The notes beneath the pieces were generated by a model, which saw only the letters and a program-made list of their open reading frames with translations, made no database searches and was not told the origin of the DNA. Both the position numbers and the translations under genes were made by a program. 64,000 nt of DNA from FEN-1139 sp038207155 (GTDB lineage Bacteria > Myxococcota_A > Polyangia > Polyangiales > Polyangiaceae), in NCBI GenBank assembly GCA_038207155.1, contig JBBRAB010000011.1:62001-126000 (forward strand), given 5' to 3'. Positions within the stretch are counted from its first letter, which is position 1, and every line of letters begins with the position of its first letter. Of this stretch, positions 1-8,744 are shown in pieces.

Positions 1-814
1 GCGCCTCGTCCTCGAGCGCAGCCAGAGCTCCAACCTGACCGAGCGTGCCCACATTGAAGGGAGCCCGCACGCGGTTCATGTAGTCGATGATGTCGGCTGG
101 TCCGAGCGCGTAGCCCACGCGCAGAGCCGCCAGGCCGTAAATCTTCGAGAAAGTACGCAGGACCACCAGTCGTTCACGCAGCCCACGAAGTTCAAGCGCC
201 GAGACGAAATCCGGCGCGTCCGCATACTCGGTATACGCCTCGTCGATCGCCACGATCACCGACGGCGGCACCTCCCGTAAGCACTGCTCCAGCGCCGCGC
301 GCGGAACATAGGTGCCGGTGGGGTTATTCGGGTTCGCAATGAACAGCAGCTTGGTCTGTGGGGTAACCGCCGCGATCATCGCTGGGATGTCAAAAACGTA
401 ATCTCGCAGCGGCACCGCGGTAAAATCAACACCATGCGCCAGGCAGGCCAGGCGATAGACGACGAACGAGGGCTCGCCAAACACGACATGCTCGCCGGGC
501 CCCACGAAGGTCCGCACGAGCAGCTCCAGTAGCTCATTGGAGCCATTGCCTTGGAGCACCTGGGCCGCGGACATCCCATGGCGCGCCGCAAGCCGACTGC
601 GGAGCTCCCAGGCCGCCGCATCCGGGTAGCGATGCAGACCCGAAAGTGCGGCCGAGACGGCCTCCAGGGCTCGCGGACTCGGTCCGAGCGGGTTTTCGTT
701 GGACGCGAGCTTAACGGCGTCGGTCACCCCGAGCTCGCGAGCCAATTCTTCGATCGGCTTACCAGCTTCGTAGGGTTTGAGCTGCTCGATGGATGACGAG
801 ACCAGATTTGTCAC
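1..814 (-). CDS. hisC: Histidinol-phosphate aminotransferase, 3' end beyond window
   Basis: PLP-dependent aminotransferase that converts imidazole acetol-phosphate and glutamate to histidinol-phosphate in histidine biosynthesis (cytoplasmic). The visible N-terminus has the family opening IEQLKPYEAGKPIEEL and the substrate/cofactor motif KLASNENPLGPSPRA; near position 150 is the Schiff-base lysine motif TFSKIYGLAALRVGY. About 271 codons are visible and the gene is cut by the left edge. The likely start is GTG at 814, because no ATG lies in this frame upstream; its ribosome-binding site is weak, so the start is uncertain. The gene lies 54 bp downstream of the zinc-ribbon gene on the same strand and may share its transcript. 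A related class-I/II aminotransferase of the same fold is possible, but the N-terminal signature is typical of HisC. Confidence 0.9.
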   Translation of the reverse strand, partial: MTNLVSSSIEQLKPYEAGKPIEELARELGVTDAVKLASNENPLGPSPRALEAVSAALSGLHRYPDAAAWELRSRLAARHGMSAAQVLQGNGSNELLELLVRTFVGPGEHVVFGEPSFVVYRLACLAHGVDFTAVPLRDYVFDIPAMIAAVTPQTKLLFIANPNNPTGTYVPRAALEQCLREVPPSVIVAIDEAYTEYADAPDFVSALELRGLRERLVVLRTFSKIYGLAALRVGYALGPADIIDYMNRVRAPFNVGTLGQVGALAALEDEA

Positions 815-868
815 AGCCCGGGGTTAGTACCATAGGGCCGCGCGACTTGTGTCATTCCTGCCGCAAAC

Positions 869-1198
869 TCAGTGGGCTGCCGGGCAGGCGCTCGTTCCAC
901 AAGCCGCGGACGCGCAACCCTCGGGTGCGGAGCTCGGCGTTGAGCTCGGCGCTGCGCTCGGCGTCGACTCGCTGGGCGGCGGGGCTGTCTTGCCAGCGCC
1001 TGAGCCCTTGCCGCCCGACGATGAGTAGAGATCCGAGTACCAGCCTCCCCCCTTCAGAATGAAGCCCTGCCCTCCCGAAATCTGGCGTTTGGCGGTCGCG
1101 CTGGCACAGGCGGGGCAATCGGTGAGCGGAGCTTCGCTGATGCGCTGCTCGGCCTCCCAGGCATGGCCACAAGCGGTACAAACGTAGTCGTAGGTCAT
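869..1198 (-). CDS. FmdB-family zinc-ribbon protein
   Basis: Small protein (109 aa) of the FmdB/putative regulatory zinc-ribbon family. The N-terminus MTYDYVCTACGHAWEAEQ has the first CxxC (C7, C10) and the second is CPAC at about C28-C31; together they should bind one zinc. The following segment with GGWYSDLYS is also family-typical. The C-terminal half is a low-complexity Ser/Pro/Ala linker ending in a Cys-rich tail (EGCASAACGTSACPAAH) that is not part of the usual core. ATG at 1198 was chosen because AGAGAG lies 8 bases upstream and the zinc-ribbon begins exactly here; longer in-frame readings have no family content. Function of the family is not established; genes of this type often sit alone or beside formamidase or translation genes. 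Confidence 0.85.
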   Translation of the reverse strand: MTYDYVCTACGHAWEAEQRISEAPLTDCPACASATAKRQISGGQGFILKGGGWYSDLYSSSGGKGSGAGKTAPPPSESTPSAAPSSTPSSAPEGCASAACGTSACPAAH

Positions 1199-1886
1199 CG
1201 GGGTCACTCTCTTCGGGGAAGACGCACGAGGTGTTTTCGTCGTCGGAGGTCCTCTGTCAACCCCGATCAGCGAATCAATGCGTCTTGTTGTGTAGAGCCG
1301 GCGCGGTTCCGGATGGGTTCGTTCGTCGGAATCGCGCCCTCGCTGACGCAAGCGAGCCACACGGTCGGGTTCGAGCGCAGTACGGCAAACACGACGTGAC
1401 CGGGGAGCGGAAAAGAACGACGGCGAAGTCCATTCGCGCACCGGCGTGAGCGCGCAGTACTGCGCGGATGACGGGACCTCTGCCGTGCAGGGGTACATTC
1501 GTTCAGGCCGGTTTGACCCTCGACCGCTCCCCGGCCCTTCCAGAAGAACCAAAACCAGCCATCCGACTCGATGGCCAAACCTCAAGTAGTTCCGAGGTAT
1601 TTTCCTAAGTGACTCCGGACACTTCCACCGCTACTGACCCTAGTTCAGCAGATTACAAGCCAGGTCAGCTGTTCGCATGCTTCATCTGATACTTGAACTT
1701 CGGCCCGCTGACCCTCATTTTCCCCCTTGTCGCGCCTCAGACCACCGCGTACAAGTGTGCAGCTACGAGTGACGGCGCGTGACCATACATCACGTGCGAC
1801 AGGTTCTCCCTCTGGACTGGACGGATGGGAGATCCTCGGGGAGACTGGTCGTTCAGCCGCCTCGTCGGGTCAGTAAGGACATCACG
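1199..1886. other. Non-coding stretch upstream of smc
   Basis: About 690 bp between the divergent fmdB-type gene and smc. Open frames here are short, overlap each other on both strands and show no recognisable family, so I call no gene. An in-frame extension of smc to 1779 exists but has no SMC homology. The one ordered element I see is a 16-bp perfect palindrome at 1451-1466. The stretch must hold the promoters of both flanking genes, but I cannot place -35/-10 boxes with confidence. Confidence 0.5.
1451..1466. promoter_or_regulatory. 16-bp perfect palindrome, possible operator
   Basis: CGCGCAGTACTGCGCG is its own reverse complement over all 16 bases. It lies in the gene-free region between the fmdB-type gene and smc, about 250 bp upstream of the former and 420 bp upstream of smc. 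It could be a dimeric repressor site; GC-rich palindromes also arise by chance. Confidence 0.25.
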
Positions 1887-4800
1887 ATGCACATCAAGAC
1901 GCTGGAAATCTGCGGATTCAAGTCCTTCGTCGATCGCACGGTGATCCACTTCGATCACGACGTCATTGGCATCGTGGGCCCGAACGGCTGCGGCAAGTCG
2001 AACATTGTCGACGCGATTCGCTGGTGCATGGGCGAGCAGAGCGCCAAGCACCTGCGCGGCAAGTCGATGGAAGACGTGATCTTCAACGGCTCTGAGAGCC
2101 GTGGCCCCCATGGGTTTGCGGAGGTCACCCTCACCTTCGACAACTCCGATCCGGTCGAAGCGGCAGACATGCCGGACGAGTACCGCCACTTTCCTGAGAT
2201 CGCGGTCACCCGCCGCCTGTACCGCGACGGCACGAGCGAGTACCTGATCAACAAGACCCAGGTACGCCTGCGTGACATCACGGATCTGTTCCTTGGAACT
2301 GGTGTAGGCACCAAGGCCTACTCGATCGTCGAGCAGGTCCGCATCGGTCAGATCGTCAGTGCCCGGCCCGAAGATCGACGCATCTTCATCGAAGAGGCAG
2401 CCGGGATCACCAAGTACAAGGTCCGGCGCAAGCAGGCCGAGCGCAAGATCGAGCTCACCCGCCAGAACCTCGCCCGCGTCAGCGACATCTTGGGTGAGAA
2501 GGAGCGGACTCGCAACTCTCTCAAGCGTCAGGTTGCCAAAGCGGAGCGCTACCTTGAACACCGGGCCGAGCTCGAGGACCTGACTCTGCACGAGGCGTCG
2601 CACCGCCACCTTGAGTTCGTGGTGATGTCGCGCGTCCATGGCGAGCTTTACGAATTGAACAGCGGGCGCGCGGGCCAGCTGCGCGAGCAGCTCGGCGAGC
2701 TGGAGAACGGCCTCGATGACATGAGGCTCTCGGGCCTTGAGCTGGAGTCCGAGGCCGACGAGATGTCCAAGGCGGCCTTTGAGGCCGACAACGAGGTCAC
2801 CTCCCTTCAGTCGGAGATCCAGCGCTCGCGGGATCGAATGGCGACGCTCGCCGACAAGATCACGACGGCAGAGCGTGAGCAGGCGGAGCTGGCCGAGCGC
2901 CGGACCCGTCTTGAAAGCGAGCTCGACGACCAGAGCCGTCGCGTTGCTGAACTCGGCCGGGACCAGCAAGCACGCGAATCGGACGCGGCCAGCGAGGTTG
3001 AAGCCCTTGAGGCCCTGCGCGGTGAAGAAGTCCGCGCCATGGAGGCCGTCCACGTACTCCGTCAGCAGATGACGGAAGCTGGCCGTCAGACCGCTTCGAC
3101 GGAAGCCAAGATCGAGGGCCTGCTTGGTCGTCTGCAGGAGCGGCGCAATCGTCGCGATCGGCTGGCTCTCGAGACGGAGACGATCGTCGCCGAGCTTGGG
3201 GAGTTGCAGGCTCGCCGAGGGGCGCTCGAGACGAGCGTCGCAGAGCTCGCCGAGGGCAAGCGGGTCTCGACGGAGGAGAAGGCACAGCTTGAGCTTGAGG
3301 TGACCGAGCTGCGCGGTCGTCAGCTCGACAGCGAGCGGCGCACGGACGCATCGAAGAATGAGCTCGGCGTCAAACGCAACCGACTGCGCGCAATCGAGGA
3401 ACTCCACCGCAAGCACCAGGGAGTGGGCACCGGAGTTCGCGCATTGCTCGCGTTCGGGGATCCAGCCGTCCTCGGCCTCGTAGCCGACCGACTGGAAGCC
3501 CCGGCCCAAATTCAAGACGCGCTGGCTGGCCTCCTGGGTGAGCAGCTTCAAAACGTCGTGGTGTCGGATCTCGGTCGTGGGGTCGAGCTCCTCAGTCGCC
3601 TGCGGGCTGAGCGGCGCGGTCGAGCGCAGATTGTCGCCGCACGCCCGGCCTATGTGGCGGGTCGGCGCTCCAGCCTACCCCGTCGAGCCGAGGTGTTCGG
3701 CTACCTGCTCGACCTGCTCCGTTTCAACCCGGAGGATGAGGCGCTCGCTCGTTCTTTGGTGGGTGATGCCGTCGTGGTCGACGGCACGACCACCGCCCTG
3801 GAGCTGGCCTCGCAGCACCCCGAGCTGACGCTCGTCACGCTCGACGGAACCGTGGTTCGACCAAACGGCGTCGTGAGCGGTGGGACCGGCGACGATGTGG
3901 CCGCCCACATGGTCGAGCAAAAGCGCGAACTGCGCGTCCTTGGCGAAGAGGTCGCCAAGCTCGAGACCGAGCACGCCCTGGTCGCCGAGCAGCACCAGAG
4001 CCTGCGCAGCCGCTTCGCAGAGGTGTCCACGGCGCTGGATCGCGCCCGTCAGGAAGCGCATCAGGGCGAGCTGGCCCATGTCACCTCGGAAAAGGACCTG
4101 GCTCGCACGGTTGACCAGATCCAGCGCCTCAGCAGTCGTCAGGACAACCTCGATCTCGAGGCTCGCGACATCGACACTGGGCTCGGCGACGCCAATCGTG
4201 AGGTTGAAACCCTCAGTGTCCAGCTCGACCAGCTCCGCGGTGACGTCGGCCGCCTGGGAGACGACCTCGCGCAGGCGGACATGCAGGCCAGCGAGTGGCG
4301 CGAACGCGTGGCGGCGCAGTCGTCGATGGTCACCGAGCGCAAGGTTCGCCTCGCTCAGGTTCGCGAGCAGGTGGACGCCGGACGCGCGGCCGCCGAGCGA
4401 CTCACGCAGTCGATGGCTGACGTCGACCATCGCGCCCGCCGCCTACTCACAGACATTCACGAGGCGGCTGAAGCTCAGGGCGAAGCCGCTGCCCGGATCT
4501 ACTTGGCGCGTGAGGGTCGCGGAGATGCAGAAACCCGCGCACGTGAGGCCCACACCCGTCACGAGAGCATTCGCGAGCGTCTCGACGAGGTTCGTCAGGT
4601 GCTCGGCGAGCGCGACCACGGCCTGCGCGGTATTCGCGAAGAACTCGACCAGGTTGAGGTGGAGTCACGCCGCGCCGAGATGGCACTCACGAAACTGCGG
4701 ATCGAAAACGACCTGCTCCTGCAGACGATTCGGGAGAAATTCCGCGGTCTGGAGCTGCCGACGGTCATCGGCGACTACCACCGCCGACCGATGCCGGACT

Positions 4801-5546
4801 CCGAGCAGCGCCGACGGATTCAGGAACTCAGCGAGCTGATCGACCGCATGGGCCCAGTGAACCTGGACGCCAAGGCGGAGTACGAGGACGCCGACCGGCT
4901 GTTCACCGAGCTGAACACACAGAAGCTCGACCTAGAGGCCGCACTCGAGGACCTCGACAAGGCCATCAAGCTGATGAACAAGGAATCGCGCAAGCGCTTC
5001 CGCGAGGCCTTCGACGCCATCAACGAGCTCTTCAAGCAGAGCTTCGTCCGTAACTTCCGCGGCGGTCGCGCAGAGCTCGTCCTCACCGACCCCGAGGATC
5101 TCCTGGCTACGGGCGTTGACGTGGTCGCGCAGCCACCAGGCAAAAAGCTCGGTAATATCGAGCTGATGAGCGGTGGGGAGAAGGCCCTGACCGCCGTCAG
5201 CCTGATCTTTGCCATCTTCGAGTACAAGCCCTCGCCCTTCTGCATCCTCGATGAGGTCGACGCCCCGCTCGATGAGGCCAACGTTGCCCGCTATAACGAG
5301 GCGATTCGCTCGATGACCGACCGCTCGCAGTTCATCCTCATCACCCATATCCGCAAGACGATGCAGTCGGTGGACGTCCTGTACGGCGTCACGATGGGCG
5401 AGCCTGGCGTGTCCCGAATCGTCAGCGTCAAGGTGAACGAGAACGCGTCGGTCCGCAGCGAGGCCCGCTCGACCAACGCCTTGACCCAGAGCAGCCCGCC
5501 GCCCGGTACGGTCGTTGAGGAACCTGCCCAAGAGGCGGTCGCCTAG
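1887..5546 (+). CDS. smc: Chromosome segregation ATPase SMC
   Basis: Structural maintenance of chromosomes protein (1219 aa), the coiled-coil ATPase of the bacterial condensin that organises and segregates the nucleoid with ScpA and ScpB. Visible: N-terminal Walker A GPNGCGKSN at about residues 31-39, a long Glu/Arg-rich coiled coil, a hinge starting near residue 511 (GVGTGVRALLAFGDPA) and running to about 670, the return coiled coil, the ABC signature LMSGGEKALTA near 1092 and Walker B FCILDEVDAPLDEAN near 1117. ATG at 1887 is chosen: AAGGAC precedes it by 6 bases and the family start MHIKTLEICGFKSFVD begins there. A 60-residue tail after the head is extra and low in complexity. No scpA or scpB lies next to it in this window. 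Followed by a hairpin terminator. Confidence 0.97.
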   Translation: MHIKTLEICGFKSFVDRTVIHFDHDVIGIVGPNGCGKSNIVDAIRWCMGEQSAKHLRGKSMEDVIFNGSESRGPHGFAEVTLTFDNSDPVEAADMPDEYRHFPEIAVTRRLYRDGTSEYLINKTQVRLRDITDLFLGTGVGTKAYSIVEQVRIGQIVSARPEDRRIFIEEAAGITKYKVRRKQAERKIELTRQNLARVSDILGEKERTRNSLKRQVAKAERYLEHRAELEDLTLHEASHRHLEFVVMSRVHGELYELNSGRAGQLREQLGELENGLDDMRLSGLELESEADEMSKAAFEADNEVTSLQSEIQRSRDRMATLADKITTAEREQAELAERRTRLESELDDQSRRVAELGRDQQARESDAASEVEALEALRGEEVRAMEAVHVLRQQMTEAGRQTASTEAKIEGLLGRLQERRNRRDRLALETETIVAELGELQARRGALETSVAELAEGKRVSTEEKAQLELEVTELRGRQLDSERRTDASKNELGVKRNRLRAIEELHRKHQGVGTGVRALLAFGDPAVLGLVADRLEAPAQIQDALAGLLGEQLQNVVVSDLGRGVELLSRLRAERRGRAQIVAARPAYVAGRRSSLPRRAEVFGYLLDLLRFNPEDEALARSLVGDAVVVDGTTTALELASQHPELTLVTLDGTVVRPNGVVSGGTGDDVAAHMVEQKRELRVLGEEVAKLETEHALVAEQHQSLRSRFAEVSTALDRARQEAHQGELAHVTSEKDLARTVDQIQRLSSRQDNLDLEARDIDTGLGDANREVETLSVQLDQLRGDVGRLGDDLAQADMQASEWRERVAAQSSMVTERKVRLAQVREQVDAGRAAAERLTQSMADVDHRARRLLTDIHEAAEAQGEAAARIYLAREGRGDAETRAREAHTRHESIRERLDEVRQVLGERDHGLRGIREELDQVEVESRRAEMALTKLRIENDLLLQTIREKFRGLELPTVIGDYHRRPMPDSEQRRRIQELSELIDRMGPVNLDAKAEYEDADRLFTELNTQKLDLEAALEDLDKAIKLMNKESRKRFREAFDAINELFKQSFVRNFRGGRAELVLTDPEDLLATGVDVVAQPPGKKLGNIELMSGGEKALTAVSLIFAIFEYKPSPFCILDEVDAPLDEANVARYNEAIRSMTDRSQFILITHIRKTMQSVDVLYGVTMGEPGVSRIVSVKVNENASVRSEARSTNALTQSSPPPGTVVEEPAQEAVA

Positions 5547-5566
5547 GTCCTGGCTGGACACTCTTT

Positions 5567-5606
5567 CGACCCGCTCGGTTCCGCCGGGCGGGTCGAGTTG
5601 CTTTTG
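5567..5606 (+). terminator. Rho-independent-type terminator after smc
   Basis: CGACCCGC (5567-5574) pairs perfectly with GCGGGTCG (5588-5595) around a 13-base loop, followed by AGTTGCTTTT. It sits 20 bp after the smc stop codon. Confidence 0.65.
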
Positions 5607-5718
5607 TCCCCCGCCCCTCACATTTGGGCAAAATATGCGAAGATTGGGGCCATCCCAGGGAAATCGTTGTCAGGTCTTCGATTCGGACAGCAACGTTCCG
5701 TTATGATGCGCAGGATCG

Positions 5719-8694
5719 ATGATCGCCGCAGTCCCCAGCCAAGCACCTGCTGCGGACTCTTTTGCGCCTGCCCTACTTCTCGTGGGCGCCGGGGAAGAGT
5801 TACGCGAGGCGCTGGTTTCGAGCCTCGAGCAACGTGGCCTCTACGTAGAGAGTTGCGGTTGCGCGGAGCTCGTGAGTACGGCGATGGTGGCCGCGCCCGA
5901 CATTCTGGTCCTGGCGGGGCTCGCCGCGGCCGACGCCGGCCAGCTGGCTCTCGGCCAACTGGGAGCCACGGAGCTCACCTCAACCATTCCGGTCGTCCTC
6001 CTTACAGACAGCTCCGAGCTCGAGCTGCGAATGAGCGCGTTCCGCTACGGCGCAGCGGCTGTCGTCGAACGCAAAGCGAGTCTGCACGTCCTGGCTGACG
6101 AACTCGCGGCCCTGGCGCGCTCTGCCACCCAGCGCACGTCCCCAACGCTCGGACAGCTCGGCGAGTCATCTCTGCGCGACTTCGTAGACGCCCTGTCGCG
6201 CGAGCTCAGTCGCGAGGTTCTGCGAGCTCGGGGGGTCTCCAACGCGGCAGATCTTCGATTGGTGCTGGGCGGAGGGCGTCCCCTCACTCAACTCCTCGAC
6301 GATTTCGTCAAGAACGTCCAGGAGCATGTGGTCGGCGCCGCGCCGCGGCCGGACAGTGACACGAGCGAGCTCGAACCGGGCTGGATGTCCCTGGAGGATT
6401 TGTCGCTTCCAGCCGCGTCGCCCAGCATGTTGGCCTCGCAACCCATCGCGCTGCTCGACGCTCTGCCCTCGCGCGCCGATCTGATCGCCCAAGCCCTGCG
6501 CGCGCATGGAGCGCAGGTGATGGTGAGCGAGCCGAACCCCGACGAGCGTCAGTTCGTCCGCCTGCAGCGCTTCTCGCCACGCGTGATCGTGGTCGACGTC
6601 GATGACCTCCACGGCGTGGCCTATCCGCTACTGCGACGCATCAGCCGCGATCCGCGCCTACGCTGGGCCGCATTTCTAGTGCTGTGCTGGGAGGAACTGG
6701 TTCCGGCCGATGGGGAGCTTCCTCGGCTTGAGCTCGTCACTGGGCGAATCGCGGAACTGACCCTGGCCGACGAGAAACTGCGCGAGCGCCTACTGCGCGG
6801 CGCCGAGCCGTTTGAATTTCGACTCGAGATCCTCGGCCCGATCCCGCTGCTGAGAGTCCTGGTCGGAGTCCCTGGGACCCATCGACTCACGGTTCGTCAC
6901 GCTCGACTCGTCATTCAGATCGATGTCGCTGAAGGGCTCTTGGCTGGAGCTACGGCGGAGCGCGTCGATGATGGAATGGTCTTTAGCGGTCCGGCAGCAC
7001 TGAGTGGCTTTCTCTTACTCGGGGCCGGACGGGTTCGAATCGAGTGCGTTTCGCAGGCGGCGACCATGAATCTCATGTCGCCGCTCGACGCCGCCATCGC
7101 CCTGGCTGAGCAGGAACCGCCGCCAATCGCCCCCTCGCTCCCGCCCGGGCTTCCCTCGCTGCAACCTTCGACAAACTCTGTCTGGCCGACGGGACCGTCG
7201 CCGCGAAGCCTGGTTCCGCCCGACCTCGGATTCTCGCTGCGCCCTCAGCGGGAGGCAGCGCGCAACCTCGAGGCCGCATCCGAACGACAGCCTACCGCCT
7301 CCCTGATTCCGATGACCGAGAGTCGGCAGCAGGAGCCTTTGCTCCCCAGGTTGGCGTCGTTGCCTGAGCCGGCGCATTTCGCAGTCGACGAGGCCCCGAC
7401 GCAGCAAACCCAGGCTCTGTCCCTTGACTCGTGGCCGGCGCCCGTCCCGCAAGCGACACCGCTTGAGACCGCCGACACGGTGTTTCCCACGGAGCGCATT
7501 TCGGGTCTGCCGATGCCCTCTGGTTCGTCGCTTCACAGCGAGCCCGACCCACCCACACTCGGCTCACTCTTGATTGCCAGCACGGCGCTCCCGCCATCGG
7601 ACGCCGAGTCGCTCCCCTCGCTCATTCGAGCGGCGGTCAAGTCGCACGCTGAACTCGAGGTGCCGCTCGCGGTACGGCATATCTCGAGCGCGAGGCTCGT
7701 CAGCCCGTCGCAGACTGAAGTCGAGACGCCCCCTGCGATGCGACCGCCCTCCGGCGCTAAACTCGGCAGCGCTTCGGAACTGGTCAATCCCACAGCCAAT
7801 CCTGCACGCCGGTTGCCACGCTCAGTGGTCTGGGTCCTGAAAGCCGTTGGGGGAGCCTCCGCGATCGCCCTGCTGGGCGCGATGGGACTGGTTTTGGGGG
7901 TGCAGATGCGTCGTGTGATTCCTCCGGCCAACTCGGCGGTTGGTCTGGGCAGCGCGCACCCCTCGCCGGTCGACTCTGGCCATGAACTCTCGATGGCTCA
8001 GTCAGAGCATTCAGGGATGCCCCAGGGCGCGCTCAACAATCCCAAGTCGCCAAACTGCGTCGAAGCCCTGAGCGCTGCCACCACACCCTTTTCGATCTAT
8101 CCAGGCGCAGCCTTCGAGCAGATCCAGAAGGGACGCAGAGCGATGCAGCAGGGCGATCTCGAAGCCGCGAAAATGGCTTACTGCCGCGCGGTTCAGGTTG
8201 AGCCCAAAAATGCCACCGCTCATAGCGAATACGCTCGACTCTTGCTCAGTCAGCGTGACGGCGAAGCGGCCTTAGTCGAGGCCCGCTTGGCGCTCGAGTA
8301 CGAACCCGACAGTCGCGTAATGCAAGGCTACCTCGGAGACGCGCTCGCGCGCCTCGGGCAGCGGGAAGCGGCCGCTAACGCCTTTCGCCGCGAGGGCAGT
8401 CTCAAGCCGGGCGATCGGCGCGGCGAGCTGGGTTACGTCGAGACTCAGGCTCAGTCCGCGAAAAAAGCCAGTACTACCCGCGCCTGGGTAGAAGCTGAAC
8501 GACTCTATTTGCGCGTCATCGTCATGAGTCCGCGCGATCCTCGGGGGCCCGCGGGGCTTGCCGCCGCACTCCAGCGTCTGGGTGAGCCAGCGCGCGCGAT
8601 GAGCTGGGCGCACTACGCCATGTCTCTTGGGGATCTCGACTCCCATGACCTGGTGTTGGTTCAGCGCGTGCTGTCAGAGACTGGGACGGACTGA
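5719..8694 (+). CDS. Pseudo-receiver / TPR membrane-anchored protein
   Basis: Predicted 991-aa signalling or scaffold protein. In order: a receiver-like alpha/beta domain (about residues 18-130) whose acidic pocket is lost (LLLVGAGEE in place of a DD motif) and whose phospho-acceptor position reads DILVLAG without Asp; a second receiver-like domain (about 240-350) that keeps Asp in VIVVDVDD; a beta-rich segment (about 370-470) vaguely like PATAN/DUF4388; a long Pro/Ser-rich linker (about 470-690); one transmembrane helix near 702-725; and a C-terminal domain with several TPR-like helix pairs from about 797 (for example GDLEAAKMAYCRAVQ and DALARLGQREAAANAF). Start ATG 5719 has only a weak ribosome-binding site. 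The architecture resembles the multi-domain signalling proteins common in myxobacteria; the function and partner are unknown. Confidence 0.75.
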   Translation: MIAAVPSQAPAADSFAPALLLVGAGEELREALVSSLEQRGLYVESCGCAELVSTAMVAAPDILVLAGLAAADAGQLALGQLGATELTSTIPVVLLTDSSELELRMSAFRYGAAAVVERKASLHVLADELAALARSATQRTSPTLGQLGESSLRDFVDALSRELSREVLRARGVSNAADLRLVLGGGRPLTQLLDDFVKNVQEHVVGAAPRPDSDTSELEPGWMSLEDLSLPAASPSMLASQPIALLDALPSRADLIAQALRAHGAQVMVSEPNPDERQFVRLQRFSPRVIVVDVDDLHGVAYPLLRRISRDPRLRWAAFLVLCWEELVPADGELPRLELVTGRIAELTLADEKLRERLLRGAEPFEFRLEILGPIPLLRVLVGVPGTHRLTVRHARLVIQIDVAEGLLAGATAERVDDGMVFSGPAALSGFLLLGAGRVRIECVSQAATMNLMSPLDAAIALAEQEPPPIAPSLPPGLPSLQPSTNSVWPTGPSPRSLVPPDLGFSLRPQREAARNLEAASERQPTASLIPMTESRQQEPLLPRLASLPEPAHFAVDEAPTQQTQALSLDSWPAPVPQATPLETADTVFPTERISGLPMPSGSSLHSEPDPPTLGSLLIASTALPPSDAESLPSLIRAAVKSHAELEVPLAVRHISSARLVSPSQTEVETPPAMRPPSGAKLGSASELVNPTANPARRLPRSVVWVLKAVGGASAIALLGAMGLVLGVQMRRVIPPANSAVGLGSAHPSPVDSGHELSMAQSEHSGMPQGALNNPKSPNCVEALSAATTPFSIYPGAAFEQIQKGRRAMQQGDLEAAKMAYCRAVQVEPKNATAHSEYARLLLSQRDGEAALVEARLALEYEPDSRVMQGYLGDALARLGQREAAANAFRREGSLKPGDRRGELGYVETQAQSAKKASTTRAWVEAERLYLRVIVMSPRDPRGPAGLAAALQRLGEPARAMSWAHYAMSLGDLDSHDLVLVQRVLSETGTD

Positions 8695-8744
8695 CGAGCA
8701 ACGCGAGGGCAGTCCTGCGCGTATCAGTGGCCCTCACTCCGCAG

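Noticed and set aside
1109..1125. Second TGGCAC with GG-N10-GC spacing
   Set aside because: Lies inside the zinc-ribbon coding region, the -12 part (GGGCA) does not match, and no gene starts just downstream on that strand.
1737..3551. 604-codon open frame opposite smc
   Set aside because: Antisense shadow of SMC coiled coil; no family content.
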